DNA of 64,000 nucleotides from Candidatus Saccharimonadota bacterium (GCA_017404935.1 JAFRBI010000009.1:1-64000); one strand, 5' to 3'; numbered from the stretch's first letter, positions 34,193-43,549 are shown. Translations and numbers: made by a program. Notes: generated by a model not told the origin, from the sequence alone.

Positions 34193-36916
34193 TTAATTTG
34201 AATCTTTGGTGGCTTCGGCTACAACGGTATAACCAGCGGCGTCGGTGACAATTAATTCAGCTTTATTCTCGCTACCATCGTAAGCATAGCCCGTAACATA
34301 ACCGTTGCTATCAATTTTGGCATTTGGTTGTTCTATGCCATTTACCTTAATTACATAACTAGCAATATCGTAAGTGCCTTTCTTGTAGCTAGCAATCAGT
34401 TTATTGCCACCACCAAATGCGATTTGAGCAGTTGGTGGACGATAATCACAAGTATCGCTGACTTCACGATTATATGGCTCTGGCACAGAATAGACGGCTT
34501 CGCCGGTCATTGGGTCGGTAGTCTTGGTAACTTCAATCTGGATCTTGAAATCTTCGGCAGTACATTCGGAAGCAAGTAAGTGGTTGTATTTGTTGAAGGT
34601 GAGAGTTTCCTTGGCAATACCAGAGTTTTTGGAAGCATTAAACCAGCTTGGCCAAATGTCGGTTTGTCCGTTAACGGTAAGACGTTGTATGCCAGCTGGA
34701 CGTGCTGGTTGATCACCAGAATGCCACCTGCCATCTGGCTCGTAAACTTCTTTATGGACGCGTTCCATATAGGTGCCAACCACGGTACGTGGAATGAGGT
34801 TGGAGTTAGATTTGAGACCTGCGCCATCATGATTACCGTTCCATACAAAAGTAGAAACGGCAGTAGAATAACTTTCAATCAAAGAGTCCTTAGTAACTGC
34901 AGAGTTTGATGTAGTAGTAGTACCAGTTTTGGTAGCAGTCCAAACGCCAGGCACAACATAACCAAAGCTTTGTGAGCCACCTGGTGCATAAATACCGAAG
35001 CGAGCTTTGCCATCGGCAAGAATATCCGAAATCATATAGGCAACTTGTTCGTCTACTACGCGAGTGGCTGGAGTATCAGTCCAGGTTTCTACGATGTCGC
35101 CGGAAGAATTTTTGAGTTCCAAAACATAGCTTAGATCTTTGTATGAACCACCACGAGCGATTGAAGCATAGGCGTTGGCGTGTTCTACCATTTTTACACC
35201 ACAACCAGAACCAATAGCAATAGAAAGCCCGTAACCTTCACGATCTTTACAATAAGTTTGATCACCTAGACCGTGAGCAATTTCCAAAGAATTATCAATA
35301 CCATTAATATATAATGCTTTTACAGCGGCAATGTTTAGAGAGTGGCCAAGTGAAAATCTAATAGTCACGTTACCATAGAAGGTGCCCGTGGCGTTGGTAA
35401 GAGAACATCTACCTGTATAACCAGCACAATAAATTTTATCGATATTTTCGTCTTTTAAGATGGAGCCTGGACCATAGTTGATACCTTCACGTTGCATAAA
35501 GAGGGCAGAATAGTCCAAAATCGGCTTAATACTAGAACCTGGCTCGATTAGAGAGTCGGTGGTAGCATTAAGCTCACCATAGGTTGGGTTATTAAAGTCA
35601 ATTGAACCAACCATTGCTATAACTTGGGAAGTTTCTACATCAATAGAAACTAGAGCGATATCATCACTATTGTTTACATATGTATAAGCAGCGCCGGCAG
35701 CCACAGCATCTTCAGCGATTTTTTGTGCGCGATAATCGAGCGTGGTTTTAATGGTCCAACCACCAGCACGCATAGTAGAAATGCCATATTTTTCTTCAAG
35801 TTGTTTTCTAACTTCCAAGACGAAGTGTGGTGCCAAAATGTCGGCATACTGAGTAGATTCTGGCAAGATGCGGTCGAGCACATTTTCGGCTTTGGCAGCT
35901 TCAGCTTCTTCTTTAGTGACCATGCCCATCTCGGCCATAACGTCGAGAGTGTATTGCTGACGTTGAATTAAACCTTCGTGACCATATTCATTATATGGGT
36001 TATAAACAGCAGGGTTATTTGGAATAGCAGCAAGAAGCGCACATTCAGCAAGGTCGAGATCTTTAGCAGATTTGCCAAAATAAGTTCTAGCAGCAGACTC
36101 TACACCATTACGACGCCCGCCGTATGGCGATTGGTTGAGATACATAGTAAGAATCTCGTCTTTGGAATACATACGTTCAAGCTCGATTGCTAAAATCAAC
36201 TCTTTAATTTTACGACCAAGACCACCACGGTCTTCGCTTTGAGCTTCATCAGCAAAATAAACCTGCTTGATCAACTGCTGTGTAAGGGTAGAACCACCTT
36301 GCACACCATGACCACCTAATGTTGAGAAGGCAGCACGAATAAGTGCAAAGAAATCTACGCCAATGTGGTTGTAAAAGTTACGGTCCTCAATTGCGATAGT
36401 GGCGTTACGCATATTTTGTGGAATTTCGTCATCGCTAACCACCAAACGATAGTTGTCTGAACCAGTATCTTTCCAAAGGACCGTTCCGTTGCGATCTAGA
36501 TATGTATTAACGGTGTCGGAAATATCAATTTCATCAAGTCTAAGGCCATCAATATCTTTTTTGTAATAAAGGAAAAGACCGCCAATAAAGATAATAATAA
36601 TAAGTGTAGTAGCAGCGAGAATTTTAAGAATAGTTTTTTGGCCACGCCAAGAAAACCACCATTTAAATACACGTTTTGGATGAAGTCTAGCCCAAAATCT
36701 TTTCCACGGATCTTTTGGAAGTGTTGCTAAATACTCTGCACGACGCCGAGATTTTTCATCTTTTTTAGCTTTGTGCTTAGAAGACAAATTGGAATACAAA
36801 TTCATTCTACGCCGACGGGACAAAGGATTAACCTTTTTCGGCATAGAGTTTTTCACATTTGATTTTTTCAAACTGATTTTTTTCGCAGTTTTTCCCACTA
36901 CTTTCTTTTTAGCCAT
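34193..36916 (-). CDS. Class A penicillin-binding protein
   Basis: The 907-residue protein has a long basic cytoplasmic tail (about 1-85), one membrane helix (about 93-115), a GT51 glycosyltransferase domain (AIEDRNFYNHIGVDFFALIRA, about 172; GGSTLTQQLIKQ; NQSPYGGRRNGVESAA) and a transpeptidase domain with SSIKP (serine nucleophile, about 457), SLN (about 523) and KTGTT (about 663). A further outer domain follows (about 760-907). It polymerises and cross-links peptidoglycan. The ATG at 36916 (MAKKK) is 6 bases after TATAAT; an in-frame ATG at 36964 lies upstream of that promoter and is rejected. Confidence 0.93.
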   Translation of the reverse strand: MAKKKVVGKTAKKISLKKSNVKNSMPKKVNPLSRRRRMNLYSNLSSKHKAKKDEKSRRRAEYLATLPKDPWKRFWARLHPKRVFKWWFSWRGQKTILKILAATTLIIIIFIGGLFLYYKKDIDGLRLDEIDISDTVNTYLDRNGTVLWKDTGSDNYRLVVSDDEIPQNMRNATIAIEDRNFYNHIGVDFFALIRAAFSTLGGHGVQGGSTLTQQLIKQVYFADEAQSEDRGGLGRKIKELILAIELERMYSKDEILTMYLNQSPYGGRRNGVESAARTYFGKSAKDLDLAECALLAAIPNNPAVYNPYNEYGHEGLIQRQQYTLDVMAEMGMVTKEEAEAAKAENVLDRILPESTQYADILAPHFVLEVRKQLEEKYGISTMRAGGWTIKTTLDYRAQKIAEDAVAAGAAYTYVNNSDDIALVSIDVETSQVIAMVGSIDFNNPTYGELNATTDSLIEPGSSIKPILDYSALFMQREGINYGPGSILKDENIDKIYCAGYTGRCSLTNATGTFYGNVTIRFSLGHSLNIAAVKALYINGIDNSLEIAHGLGDQTYCKDREGYGLSIAIGSGCGVKMVEHANAYASIARGGSYKDLSYVLELKNSSGDIVETWTDTPATRVVDEQVAYMISDILADGKARFGIYAPGGSQSFGYVVPGVWTATKTGTTTTSNSAVTKDSLIESYSTAVSTFVWNGNHDGAGLKSNSNLIPRTVVGTYMERVHKEVYEPDGRWHSGDQPARPAGIQRLTVNGQTDIWPSWFNASKNSGIAKETLTFNKYNHLLASECTAEDFKIQIEVTKTTDPMTGEAVYSVPEPYNREVSDTCDYRPPTAQIAFGGGNKLIASYKKGTYDIASYVIKVNGIEQPNAKIDSNGYVTGYAYDGSENKAELIVTDAAGYTVVAEATKDSN

Positions 36917-36922
36917 ACAATT

Positions 36923-36942
36923 ATTATACCACGTGTTATAAT
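36923..36942. promoter_or_regulatory. Divergent leaderless promoters of PBP and murJ
   Basis: Minus-strand TATAAT (36923-36928) and plus-strand TATAAT (36937-36942) are 8 bases apart. The ATGs lie 6 and 7 bases beyond them, leaving only 33 bases between the two start codons. Each -35 region must fall in the other gene's first codons. Confidence 0.8.
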
Positions 36943-36949
36943 TAAATAT

Positions 36950-38590
36950 ATGAAAAAGTTTCATTTTAAGTCCGTAACGCAGCTAGTTAATCTGAAACTT
37001 TCGGTAAAATCAGCTGCGATTGTGTTAGCTTCGTCTAGCTTAATTTCGGCACTTTTGGGACTTTTTCGCGACCGTCTTTTAAACTCATATTATCTTGGCA
37101 CTTACCCTACGGGGATTGATGCTTATACTGCAGCTTTTACGATTCCGGACTTTATGTTTTTTATTTTGACTTCGGGCGCACTGGCAGTTTCGTTTATTCC
37201 AGTATTTAATCAGCGTCTTTCCACAGGGAATAAAAAATCGGCGTGGGAACTTTCTTCGTCACTTTTAAACTTGCTCGCGATTCTGACTTTAATCACGTCG
37301 GTTCTTATTATGATTTTCGCAGATCCTTTGATTCGTTATGTGGTTTCGCCAGGGCTTGATGAATCGGGGACAATTTTAGCTATTAATATGACACGCGTAA
37401 TCGCAGTAAACCCATTCCTATTTTCTATTGCTACGGTGCTTACTTCTATGCAGCAAGCTGTCAGAAGATTCGTGTTTTATGCATTTGCACCTACTATATA
37501 TAATATAGGTATTATTATTGGTATCACCTGTTTTACCGGTGGAATCAATCTCTTTGGCGTGCAAATTTTTGAAGGTGGTATTATGGGTGTAGCGCTTGGC
37601 GTGGTGCTTGGTGCAATTTTGCAGTTAATTGTAGCCTTAATTGGTATGTTTGGGCTTGGTTTTGACTATGAATTTAAAATTAATTGGAAAAACCAAGGGT
37701 TTAGAAAAATCTTGCGTCTTCTACCACCACGTTCTTTAGACCAGGGGATTGACTATGTTAATTCAATTGCTTCTACAAACTTGTCGTCGCGGATGGGCCC
37801 AGGTGCGGTGCGGTCGTTTGACCAAGCCACCACACTTCATACGGTGCCGGTAAGTTTGATTGGCGTAGCAATTTCTACAGCATTCTTCCCGAAACTGACT
37901 GAAGAAATTGGCACAGGAAATAAACGAGATTTTTATAATACATTTAGGCAGGCTCTTCGAACAATTACGTGGATAGCTTTGCCGGTTTCGATTATCGCGT
38001 TCTTTGGGCGAGGTTATGTGGTGTCGTTTATTTCTAACATTGGTAATAACGACAGCAACGGCACGATGGCATCGATTCTTGGGACTTTGTGTATTGCAAT
38101 TTTTGCAAGAAGCGTATTTCATATTGCATCGCGTGGGTTTTATGCTTACCAAGATACGAAAACTCCGTTTATCGTTTCGATTGTGGCAATTGGGTTAACC
38201 GTGGGTTTGTCCGTGGTGGCGTATTTTGCTGGTTGGGGCGTAGATGGGCTCGGTGTAGCACAGTCAGTGGGAGCATTAATAGAAATCGTAATTTTACTTT
38301 CAATTTTACAAAAGCGTTCTGGTGGGGAAATTTTAGATAAAAGTTTTTGGAAAGCGCTAGGCAGAATGCTATTTGCAACCTTAATTTGTGGCTGCGTAGC
38401 ATTTTCTTTAACTAAATTCATTCCTTTGATGGCAACCGATACTTCACTTGTAATCACAATTCCAAAATTCTTATTAATTGCAGTAGTGTCTTTTGCGGCA
38501 TATGTAATTGCCAGCTTTTTCTTAAATCTAAAAGAAGCTGCACCAATTATAAATTATTTTAAAAAGATTCTATTTAAAAACGTAAAATAA
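36950..38590 (+). CDS. murJ: Lipid II flippase MurJ
   Basis: The 546-residue MATE-like protein has about 14 membrane helices, an N-terminal SSLISALLGLFRDRLL segment and typical MurJ stretches such as FIPVFNQRLSTG, MTRVIAVNPFLFSIATVLTSMQQA and FAPTIYNIGIIIG. It moves lipid II across the membrane for the wall polymerases, such as the divergent PBP beside it. The start is leaderless. Confidence 0.93.
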   Translation: MKKFHFKSVTQLVNLKLSVKSAAIVLASSSLISALLGLFRDRLLNSYYLGTYPTGIDAYTAAFTIPDFMFFILTSGALAVSFIPVFNQRLSTGNKKSAWELSSSLLNLLAILTLITSVLIMIFADPLIRYVVSPGLDESGTILAINMTRVIAVNPFLFSIATVLTSMQQAVRRFVFYAFAPTIYNIGIIIGITCFTGGINLFGVQIFEGGIMGVALGVVLGAILQLIVALIGMFGLGFDYEFKINWKNQGFRKILRLLPPRSLDQGIDYVNSIASTNLSSRMGPGAVRSFDQATTLHTVPVSLIGVAISTAFFPKLTEEIGTGNKRDFYNTFRQALRTITWIALPVSIIAFFGRGYVVSFISNIGNNDSNGTMASILGTLCIAIFARSVFHIASRGFYAYQDTKTPFIVSIVAIGLTVGLSVVAYFAGWGVDGLGVAQSVGALIEIVILLSILQKRSGGEILDKSFWKALGRMLFATLICGCVAFSLTKFIPLMATDTSLVITIPKFLLIAVVSFAAYVIASFFLNLKEAAPIINYFKKILFKNVK

Positions 38591-38595
38591 TCTGA

Positions 38596-38601
38596 TATAA
38601 T
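38596..38601 (+). promoter_or_regulatory. -10 box of gatC operon, leaderless start
   Basis: TATAAT preceded by TCTGA, 5 bases after the murJ stop, ends 7 bases before the gatC ATG. Confidence 0.7.
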
Positions 38602-38608
38602 TAACTTT

Positions 38609-38896
38609 ATGGAAATTAACTGCGAAACTGTTGAGCATTTGGCTGATTTGTCAAATTTTTCAGTTTCTGATGCAGAAAATAAATCATTACAAAAAGATCT
38701 TTCAGAGATTTTAAAATATATTTCGCAGCTAGATGAGGTGGATGTTTCCGATATAGAGCCGACTTACCAAGTATTTGAAATGGAAAATGTGTGGCGGGAA
38801 GACGAAATTTTAAAACAAGAAGCTTTGCGTGAAGATTTGTTGGCTCTTTCAAAAGAACAAAGAGATAATCAGATAAAGGTGCCAAAAGTATTATGA
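38609..38896 (+). CDS. gatC: Asp/Glu-tRNA amidotransferase subunit C
   Basis: The 95-residue GatC has VEHLADLSNFSVSDAENKSLQKDLSEILKYISQLDEVDVSDIEPTYQV, the family hallmark. It stabilises the GatA-GatB complex that converts Glu-tRNA-Gln or Asp-tRNA-Asn to the amide form. It overlaps gatA by 4 bases. Confidence 0.92.
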   Translation: MEINCETVEHLADLSNFSVSDAENKSLQKDLSEILKYISQLDEVDVSDIEPTYQVFEMENVWREDEILKQEALREDLLALSKEQRDNQIKVPKVL

Positions 38897-40353
38897 AAAT
38901 TGCAAACTCAAAAGTTAGTGCGGTGCGGCTAGTAGAAGATGCCCTTAAAAAAGCACACGAATTTGAAGATTATAATATTTTTACGTTCTTGAATGATGAG
39001 GGTGCACTTAAAAAGGCTCGTGAAATTGACGAAAAAATCGCGCGTGGCGAAAAAGTAGGGAAGCTCGCTGGCGTGCCATATGCTCTTAAAGATAACTTCC
39101 TTTCACCAGAAGGCGAGACTACAGCTTCGGCGCATATTTTGCAAGGGTTTACCTCGCCAATTACAGCCACAGCTGTAAAGAAATTAGAAGACGAAGGCGC
39201 AATTATGATTGGGCGCACCAACTTGGATGCTTTTGCACACGGTTCTTCTACTGAAAACTCTTATTTTGGCCCGACTTTGAACTCGCACGATAAAGCTAGA
39301 GTTGCTGGTGGTTCTTCTGGAGGTTCGGCAGTGGCGGTGGCTCTTGATATTGTAGAATTTGCAACTGGCACTGATACCGGTGGTTCGATTCGTCAGCCAG
39401 CTTCATTTAATGGCGTATATGGTTTTAAGCCTACCTATGGGTGCATTTCTAGATATGGTGTAGTGGCGATGGCATCTTCTACGGATTGCGTTGGATTCTT
39501 TACCAAAACTCCTGATGATATGGATTTATTAATGAGTATCGCAAATGGTAAAGATAGTAAAGATCTAACTACACTCGACGACTATTACAATTCGCAATCA
39601 GATTTTTCTCGACTCGCGCCTTCGCGCCCGTCGTTACGGGGCTCCGGCGCTCATTCCGCTCCCGTTGTCGCGGACGGTCTCGAAAAGTCTGATTTGCGAA
39701 TTGGGATTATTAAAGAGTTTGACAATGATTCGGTAGATTCGGAAATTAGGAAGGCGCTCAAAGAAAAATGCAAGCTTCTAGAATCTAAAGGTTACGAAAT
39801 TGTGGAGCTTGATATGCCAGCATTAAAATATGCTCTGGCTGCATATTATATTATTGTGCCAGCAGAAATTACTTCAAATCTTTCACGCTATGATGGAGTG
39901 CGTTATGGTTTTCGTTCAGAAAATTCGTCAGACTTGAATGGGCTTTATGCCAACACTCGCGATGAAGGTTTTATGCCAGAAAATAAACGCCGAATTATGA
40001 TTGGAAACTTTGTTTTATCTTCTGGTTTTTATGATGCTTATTTCTTGAAAGCTGCCAAAGTTAGAACTTTGATTGTTAAAGAATATGAAAATGCATTTTC
40101 TAAATGTGATTTTATATTAACGCCAGTTTCGCCAAATCCAGCCTTTAAGTTGGGCGAAAAAGTAGATGACCCGGTGGCGATGTATCTAGAAGATCTGATG
40201 AGTGTGTCTTTAAATCTTGCTGGCGTGCCAGGGCTGGCTATTCCAGCTGGCAAAAATTCTGATGGACTTCCAATTGGGCTTCAAATTGTCGGGCCGAGAA
40301 GAAGTGATAAGAATTTAATTGAATTTGCAAACGAATTAAAGGAGGGCGCATAA
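38893..40353 (+). CDS. gatA: Asp/Glu-tRNA amidotransferase subunit A, with in-frame palindromic insert
   Basis: The 486-residue amidase-signature enzyme releases ammonia from glutamine. The Lys-Ser-Ser catalytic set is visible in ALKDNF (about 66) and AGGSSGGSAVAVALD (about 137), with TGTDTGGSIRQPASFNGVYGFKPTYG after it. Residues about 237-265 (RLAPSRPSLRGSGAHSAP and on) have no counterpart in ordinary GatA and are encoded by a GC-rich palindromic element (39591-39700). The frame is kept, so the protein should still be made with an added surface loop. Confidence 0.95.
   Translation: MKIANSKVSAVRLVEDALKKAHEFEDYNIFTFLNDEGALKKAREIDEKIARGEKVGKLAGVPYALKDNFLSPEGETTASAHILQGFTSPITATAVKKLEDEGAIMIGRTNLDAFAHGSSTENSYFGPTLNSHDKARVAGGSSGGSAVAVALDIVEFATGTDTGGSIRQPASFNGVYGFKPTYGCISRYGVVAMASSTDCVGFFTKTPDDMDLLMSIANGKDSKDLTTLDDYYNSQSDFSRLAPSRPSLRGSGAHSAPVVADGLEKSDLRIGIIKEFDNDSVDSEIRKALKEKCKLLESKGYEIVELDMPALKYALAAYYIIVPAEITSNLSRYDGVRYGFRSENSSDLNGLYANTRDEGFMPENKRRIMIGNFVLSSGFYDAYFLKAAKVRTLIVKEYENAFSKCDFILTPVSPNPAFKLGEKVDDPVAMYLEDLMSVSLNLAGVPGLAIPAGKNSDGLPIGLQIVGPRRSDKNLIEFANELKEGA
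39591..39700. repeat. Protein-coding palindromic element in gatA
   Basis: Arms 39591-39613 and 39677-39700 are near-complementary (TTCGCAATCAGATT and its partner). The core has a strong hairpin 39616-39650 around CCCGTCGTTACGGG and a second one near 39656-39672. GC content is far above the gene around it. The core is related over about 83 bases to that in gatB, in the same reading frame. Confidence 0.8.
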
Positions 40354-40766
40354 TGGGCAATGCTACACCATTTATTATTGCAGTTTTGATTGTGGGTGTA
40401 ATGATTCTTGTTGCGATGTTTTTAACTAAAAAACGCGCCTATCATTTTAATAAAGAAAAGTATCAAACTAAATTTCTTGCTATTGAAAATGGACTAAACA
40501 AAAACAATTCTGCAACTTTTATGAAAACTGTAATTGATGGTGATAAATTACTTGACAGGGCAATGGTGGAAATGGGCATTCCTGGAAAAACTATGGGTGA
40601 TAGGCTAAAGCACTCAAAAGACAAATTTTCTGATATCAATGCGGTGTGGCGCGCGCATAAATTACGTAATGCCCTTGCACACGAAGATCTTGAAATTACT
40701 TATCGTCAGGCTTTTGCCGCGCTTGCAATTTACAAAAAAGCCTTAAAGGAATTAGGAGCAATCTAA
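40353..40766 (+). CDS. Unknown membrane-anchored protein with HEPN-like motif
   Basis: The 137-residue protein has one N-terminal membrane helix (about 6-25) and a helical soluble part. Near its end R105-NALA-H110 fits the R-x4-H motif of HEPN RNases, in a helical context (WRAHKLRNALAHEDLEITYRQA). It overlaps gatA by 1 base and gatB by 1 base, so all are coupled. Whether it has nuclease activity, or touches tRNA or the amidotransferase, is unknown. The HEPN link is by motif only. Confidence 0.65.
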   Translation: MGNATPFIIAVLIVGVMILVAMFLTKKRAYHFNKEKYQTKFLAIENGLNKNNSATFMKTVIDGDKLLDRAMVEMGIPGKTMGDRLKHSKDKFSDINAVWRAHKLRNALAHEDLEITYRQAFAALAIYKKALKELGAI

Positions 40767-42262
40767 TGAAATACGTACCTACAATTGGAATTGAATGTCA
40801 TGTACAGCTTTGCACTAAAACCAAGCTGTTTTCGGAAGTAGATAATGATGCGCGCGGTAAAGAACCAAATTCTTGTGTGTCGCCGGTAGATTATGCGCTT
40901 CCTGGTATGCTTCCTAGATTAAATGGCGCAGCAATTCGCTATGCAATTTTGGCAGGGCGCGCGATGAACTGCGAAATCAATGCATTTTCTCGTTTTGATC
41001 GCAAACATTATTTTTACCCAGATTCGCCAAAAGGTTATCAAATTACTCAGTTTTATCAGCCAATTATTGGGCCGGGTTTCGTGGAGTTACCTTCGGGAAC
41101 TAAAATCAGAATTAACCACGCACATCTAGAAGGTGATGCAGGCAAACTTACACATTTTGATTCGTATTCTTTGGTAGATTTAAACCGCGTAGATACACCA
41201 CTGATTGAAATTGTGTCTGAGCCAGATATTCATTCGGCTCACGATGCGCACGATTATTGTAAAGAACTCTGGCGTTTAATGTGCTATGCTGGGGTAACTT
41301 ATGGCGATCTTTATAATGGCAATATGCGCTTTGACGTAAATGTGTCTTTGGCGCCGGAAGGCTCTTCTGAGCTTGGCACTCGCGCAGAAGTAAAAAATCT
41401 CAACTCTTTCCGTTCGGTAGAACGAGCGGTGGAATACGAAATTTCTCGCCAAAGTAAGATTCTAGATGATGGCAGCAAAGTAATCCAAGAAACTCTGGGT
41501 TGGAATGATGCCACTGGTAAAACTACTGGGCAGAGAAGTAAGGAAGAAGCCAAAGATTATCGCTATATGCCAGAGCCAGATTTGCCACCGATTAATTTAT
41601 CGGCTGAGTTTATCGCAGAAGAATCTGCCAAATTGCCGATGATGCCAAATGATTATCGAGAAAAGTTTGGTGGTGTAATTAAAGACGATATTTTGGAAAT
41701 TTTGCTAGACTACCCAGCATTGATGACAACACTTCAGCAACTAGAACAAAGCCTTTCGGGACACGCGTCGGCTCGGCCCGTCGTCACGGGCGAGCCGCGC
41801 TCATCCTCGGTCGTAACCTCCGGACGGTCCCAAAAGGCTTTGGTTCTAGTTGCTAATCTATTTGCATCGGTACTCTTAGCGGAAGAAAAGTCGGCGGAAT
41901 ATTTGAATGATTTACCAACGGCTGCTCAACTTTCTGACCTCGCGGAGATGAACGAGAAGAAGGAACTTTCTTCTACGGCTACAAAGGAAGTATTCTTAAA
42001 AATGTTTGATCCTGGAATGAGAGGAAAAGACGCCCGCACAATCGCCAAGGAGCTTGGCGTGGTACAAGAAAATGATCTGGGCGCGCTAGAAGCGATTGTA
42101 GATGCGGTGCTAGCTAAGCCAGAAACCCAGAAAGCCCAGGAAGATTTTAGAAATGGGGAAGAGAAGGTAATTGGATTCTTGGTGGGGCAAGTGATGAAAG
42201 AATCTCACGGCAAGGCCAACCCGTCTGCTGTGCAAGAAATTCTTAGGAAAAAATTAAGTTGA
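40766..42262 (+). CDS. gatB: Asp/Glu-tRNA amidotransferase subunit B, with in-frame palindromic insert
   Basis: The 498-residue GatB has PTIGIECHVQLCTKTKLFS, FDRKHYFYPDSPKGYQITQFYQP, the metal-site region and the C-terminal YqeY-like tail (ALEAIVDAVLAKPE...GFLVGQVMKESHGKANP). It binds the mischarged tRNA and phosphorylates its acid. Residues about 328-357 (SGHASARPVVTGEPRSSS and on) are an insert encoded by a palindromic element. The gene overlaps the next by 4 bases. Confidence 0.95.
   Translation: MKYVPTIGIECHVQLCTKTKLFSEVDNDARGKEPNSCVSPVDYALPGMLPRLNGAAIRYAILAGRAMNCEINAFSRFDRKHYFYPDSPKGYQITQFYQPIIGPGFVELPSGTKIRINHAHLEGDAGKLTHFDSYSLVDLNRVDTPLIEIVSEPDIHSAHDAHDYCKELWRLMCYAGVTYGDLYNGNMRFDVNVSLAPEGSSELGTRAEVKNLNSFRSVERAVEYEISRQSKILDDGSKVIQETLGWNDATGKTTGQRSKEEAKDYRYMPEPDLPPINLSAEFIAEESAKLPMMPNDYREKFGGVIKDDILEILLDYPALMTTLQQLEQSLSGHASARPVVTGEPRSSSVVTSGRSQKALVLVANLFASVLLAEEKSAEYLNDLPTAAQLSDLAEMNEKKELSSTATKEVFLKMFDPGMRGKDARTIAKELGVVQENDLGALEAIVDAVLAKPETQKAQEDFRNGEEKVIGFLVGQVMKESHGKANPSAVQEILRKKLS
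41736..41854. repeat. Protein-coding palindromic element in gatB
   Basis: Arms 41736-41762 and 41827-41854 are near-perfect inverted repeats (about 26 of 28 positions, AGCAACTAGAAC...). The core hairpin at 41770-41796 (GGCTCG, CCCGT, loop, ACGGG, CGAGCC) shares CCCGTCGTyACGGG and the flanks GACwCGCG and GGACGGTC with the element in gatA. The arms differ between the two genes. Confidence 0.85.
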
Positions 42263-43524
42263 GCAAAGAAAAAGTAAATAAATTACCAGGCAAAAAGGGA
42301 AACTTCCCGAAGTTTATGTTGCTCTGGGCGGGGGAATTAATTTCTTCAATTGGCGGAGGTTTAACTAGTTTTGGGTTAGGCGTATATGTTTTTCAGCAAA
42401 CCGGCAGCGCGGCTGGGATGGCTTTGGTGACGCTACTTGGGTTTTTGCCAAATCTGCTCCTTAGCGCCCCGGCAGGGGTATTGGCCGATAAATACGATCG
42501 CCGAATTTTGATGATGTTGGGCGATGGTTTGTCTGCTCTTGGGATTATTTATATTTTGGTTTGTATGATGAATGGTGGAGCCGAACTTTGGCAAATTTGT
42601 ATTGGCGTGACAATTAGTTCGATTTTTTCGTCGCTTCTAGAGCCATCATATCGTGCGACTATTACAGATTTGCTAACCAAAGATGAATATTCCAAAGCCA
42701 GTGGTTTGGTGAGTTTGGCTGGAAGTGCAAGATACTTGATCAGCCCGTTCCTCGCTGGAATTTTACTCAATATCAGCGATATTAATTTACTTTTGATTAT
42801 TGATATCAGCACTTTTGTAGTAACCGTAATTGCCACTGCCGTAGTGAAAAAGGGTTTGAAAACTAAAATTGAAGAAGATAAAGAGAGCTTTAAAAATAGC
42901 TTTAAAACCGGATGGAAAGCACTATATAGCCGTAAAGGAGTGTTTAGACTAGTTTTGATTTCGTCGCTTATCACTTTGTTCATGGGGGCATTTCAGATTT
43001 TGGCCGAACCAATGATTTTGTCTTTTGAAAATTCCACCGTGCTTGGAATTGCCGAATCGGTTTGCGCAAGTGGGATGTTGGTAACTAGTATTTATCTAGG
43101 CGCTAAGGGAATTAAAAAGAACTTTACTAAAATTTTGAGTTTGGCGCTAGCGTTTTCGGGCTTAGCGATTGTTGGGTTTGGGATGGTAGAAAATATTTAT
43201 GTGATCACAACGTTTGGATTCTTGTTTTTCGCGGCTTTGCCATTTGCTAATAACTGTCTAGATTATTTGACTAGAACTAATATTCCAGATAAATTACAAG
43301 GACGAGCATGGGGAATGATTGCTTTTATATCGCAGTTGGGCTACGTGGTAGCTTATGGAGTTTCGGGAGTTTTGGCAGATTTAATCAGTAATTTGATGGG
43401 AATTACCGTAGGGAGAGCGGCGGCTATCGTTGTGATGGTTGCTGGTGCAATAATGATACTAATTGCTCTGCCAATTATGAAAAACCGCAAAATCAAAGCC
43501 CTGGAAGAAGGGAAAGAATTATAA
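42259..43524 (+). CDS. Major facilitator superfamily transporter
   Basis: The 421-residue protein has about 12 membrane helices and the MFS loop motif GVLADKYDRR (about 73-82) after helix 2. It resembles drug/solute exporters; the substrate is not evident. The start is a TTG whose last two bases lie in the gatB TGA, a 4-base overlap (TTGA). It is the last gene of the gatCAB operon. Confidence 0.87.
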   Translation: MSKEKVNKLPGKKGNFPKFMLLWAGELISSIGGGLTSFGLGVYVFQQTGSAAGMALVTLLGFLPNLLLSAPAGVLADKYDRRILMMLGDGLSALGIIYILVCMMNGGAELWQICIGVTISSIFSSLLEPSYRATITDLLTKDEYSKASGLVSLAGSARYLISPFLAGILLNISDINLLLIIDISTFVVTVIATAVVKKGLKTKIEEDKESFKNSFKTGWKALYSRKGVFRLVLISSLITLFMGAFQILAEPMILSFENSTVLGIAESVCASGMLVTSIYLGAKGIKKNFTKILSLALAFSGLAIVGFGMVENIYVITTFGFLFFAALPFANNCLDYLTRTNIPDKLQGRAWGMIAFISQLGYVVAYGVSGVLADLISNLMGITVGRAAAIVVMVAGAIMILIALPIMKNRKIKALEEGKEL

Positions 43525-43543
43525 CAATTTTGTTAAAATGTGA

Positions 43544-43549
43544 TATAAT
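43544..43549 (+). promoter_or_regulatory. -10 box of fusA
   Basis: TATAAT preceded by TGTGA; the leader is about 65 bases and AAAGGAG precedes the ATG. Confidence 0.7.

Noticed and set aside
36917-36964. Longer PBP start
   Set aside because: The extra codons lie upstream of the PBP -10 box and inside murJ.
39591-41854. Palindromes in gatA and gatB as insertion sequences
   Set aside because: They are about 110-120 bases, encode no transposase, show no target-site duplication that I can see and keep the reading frame.
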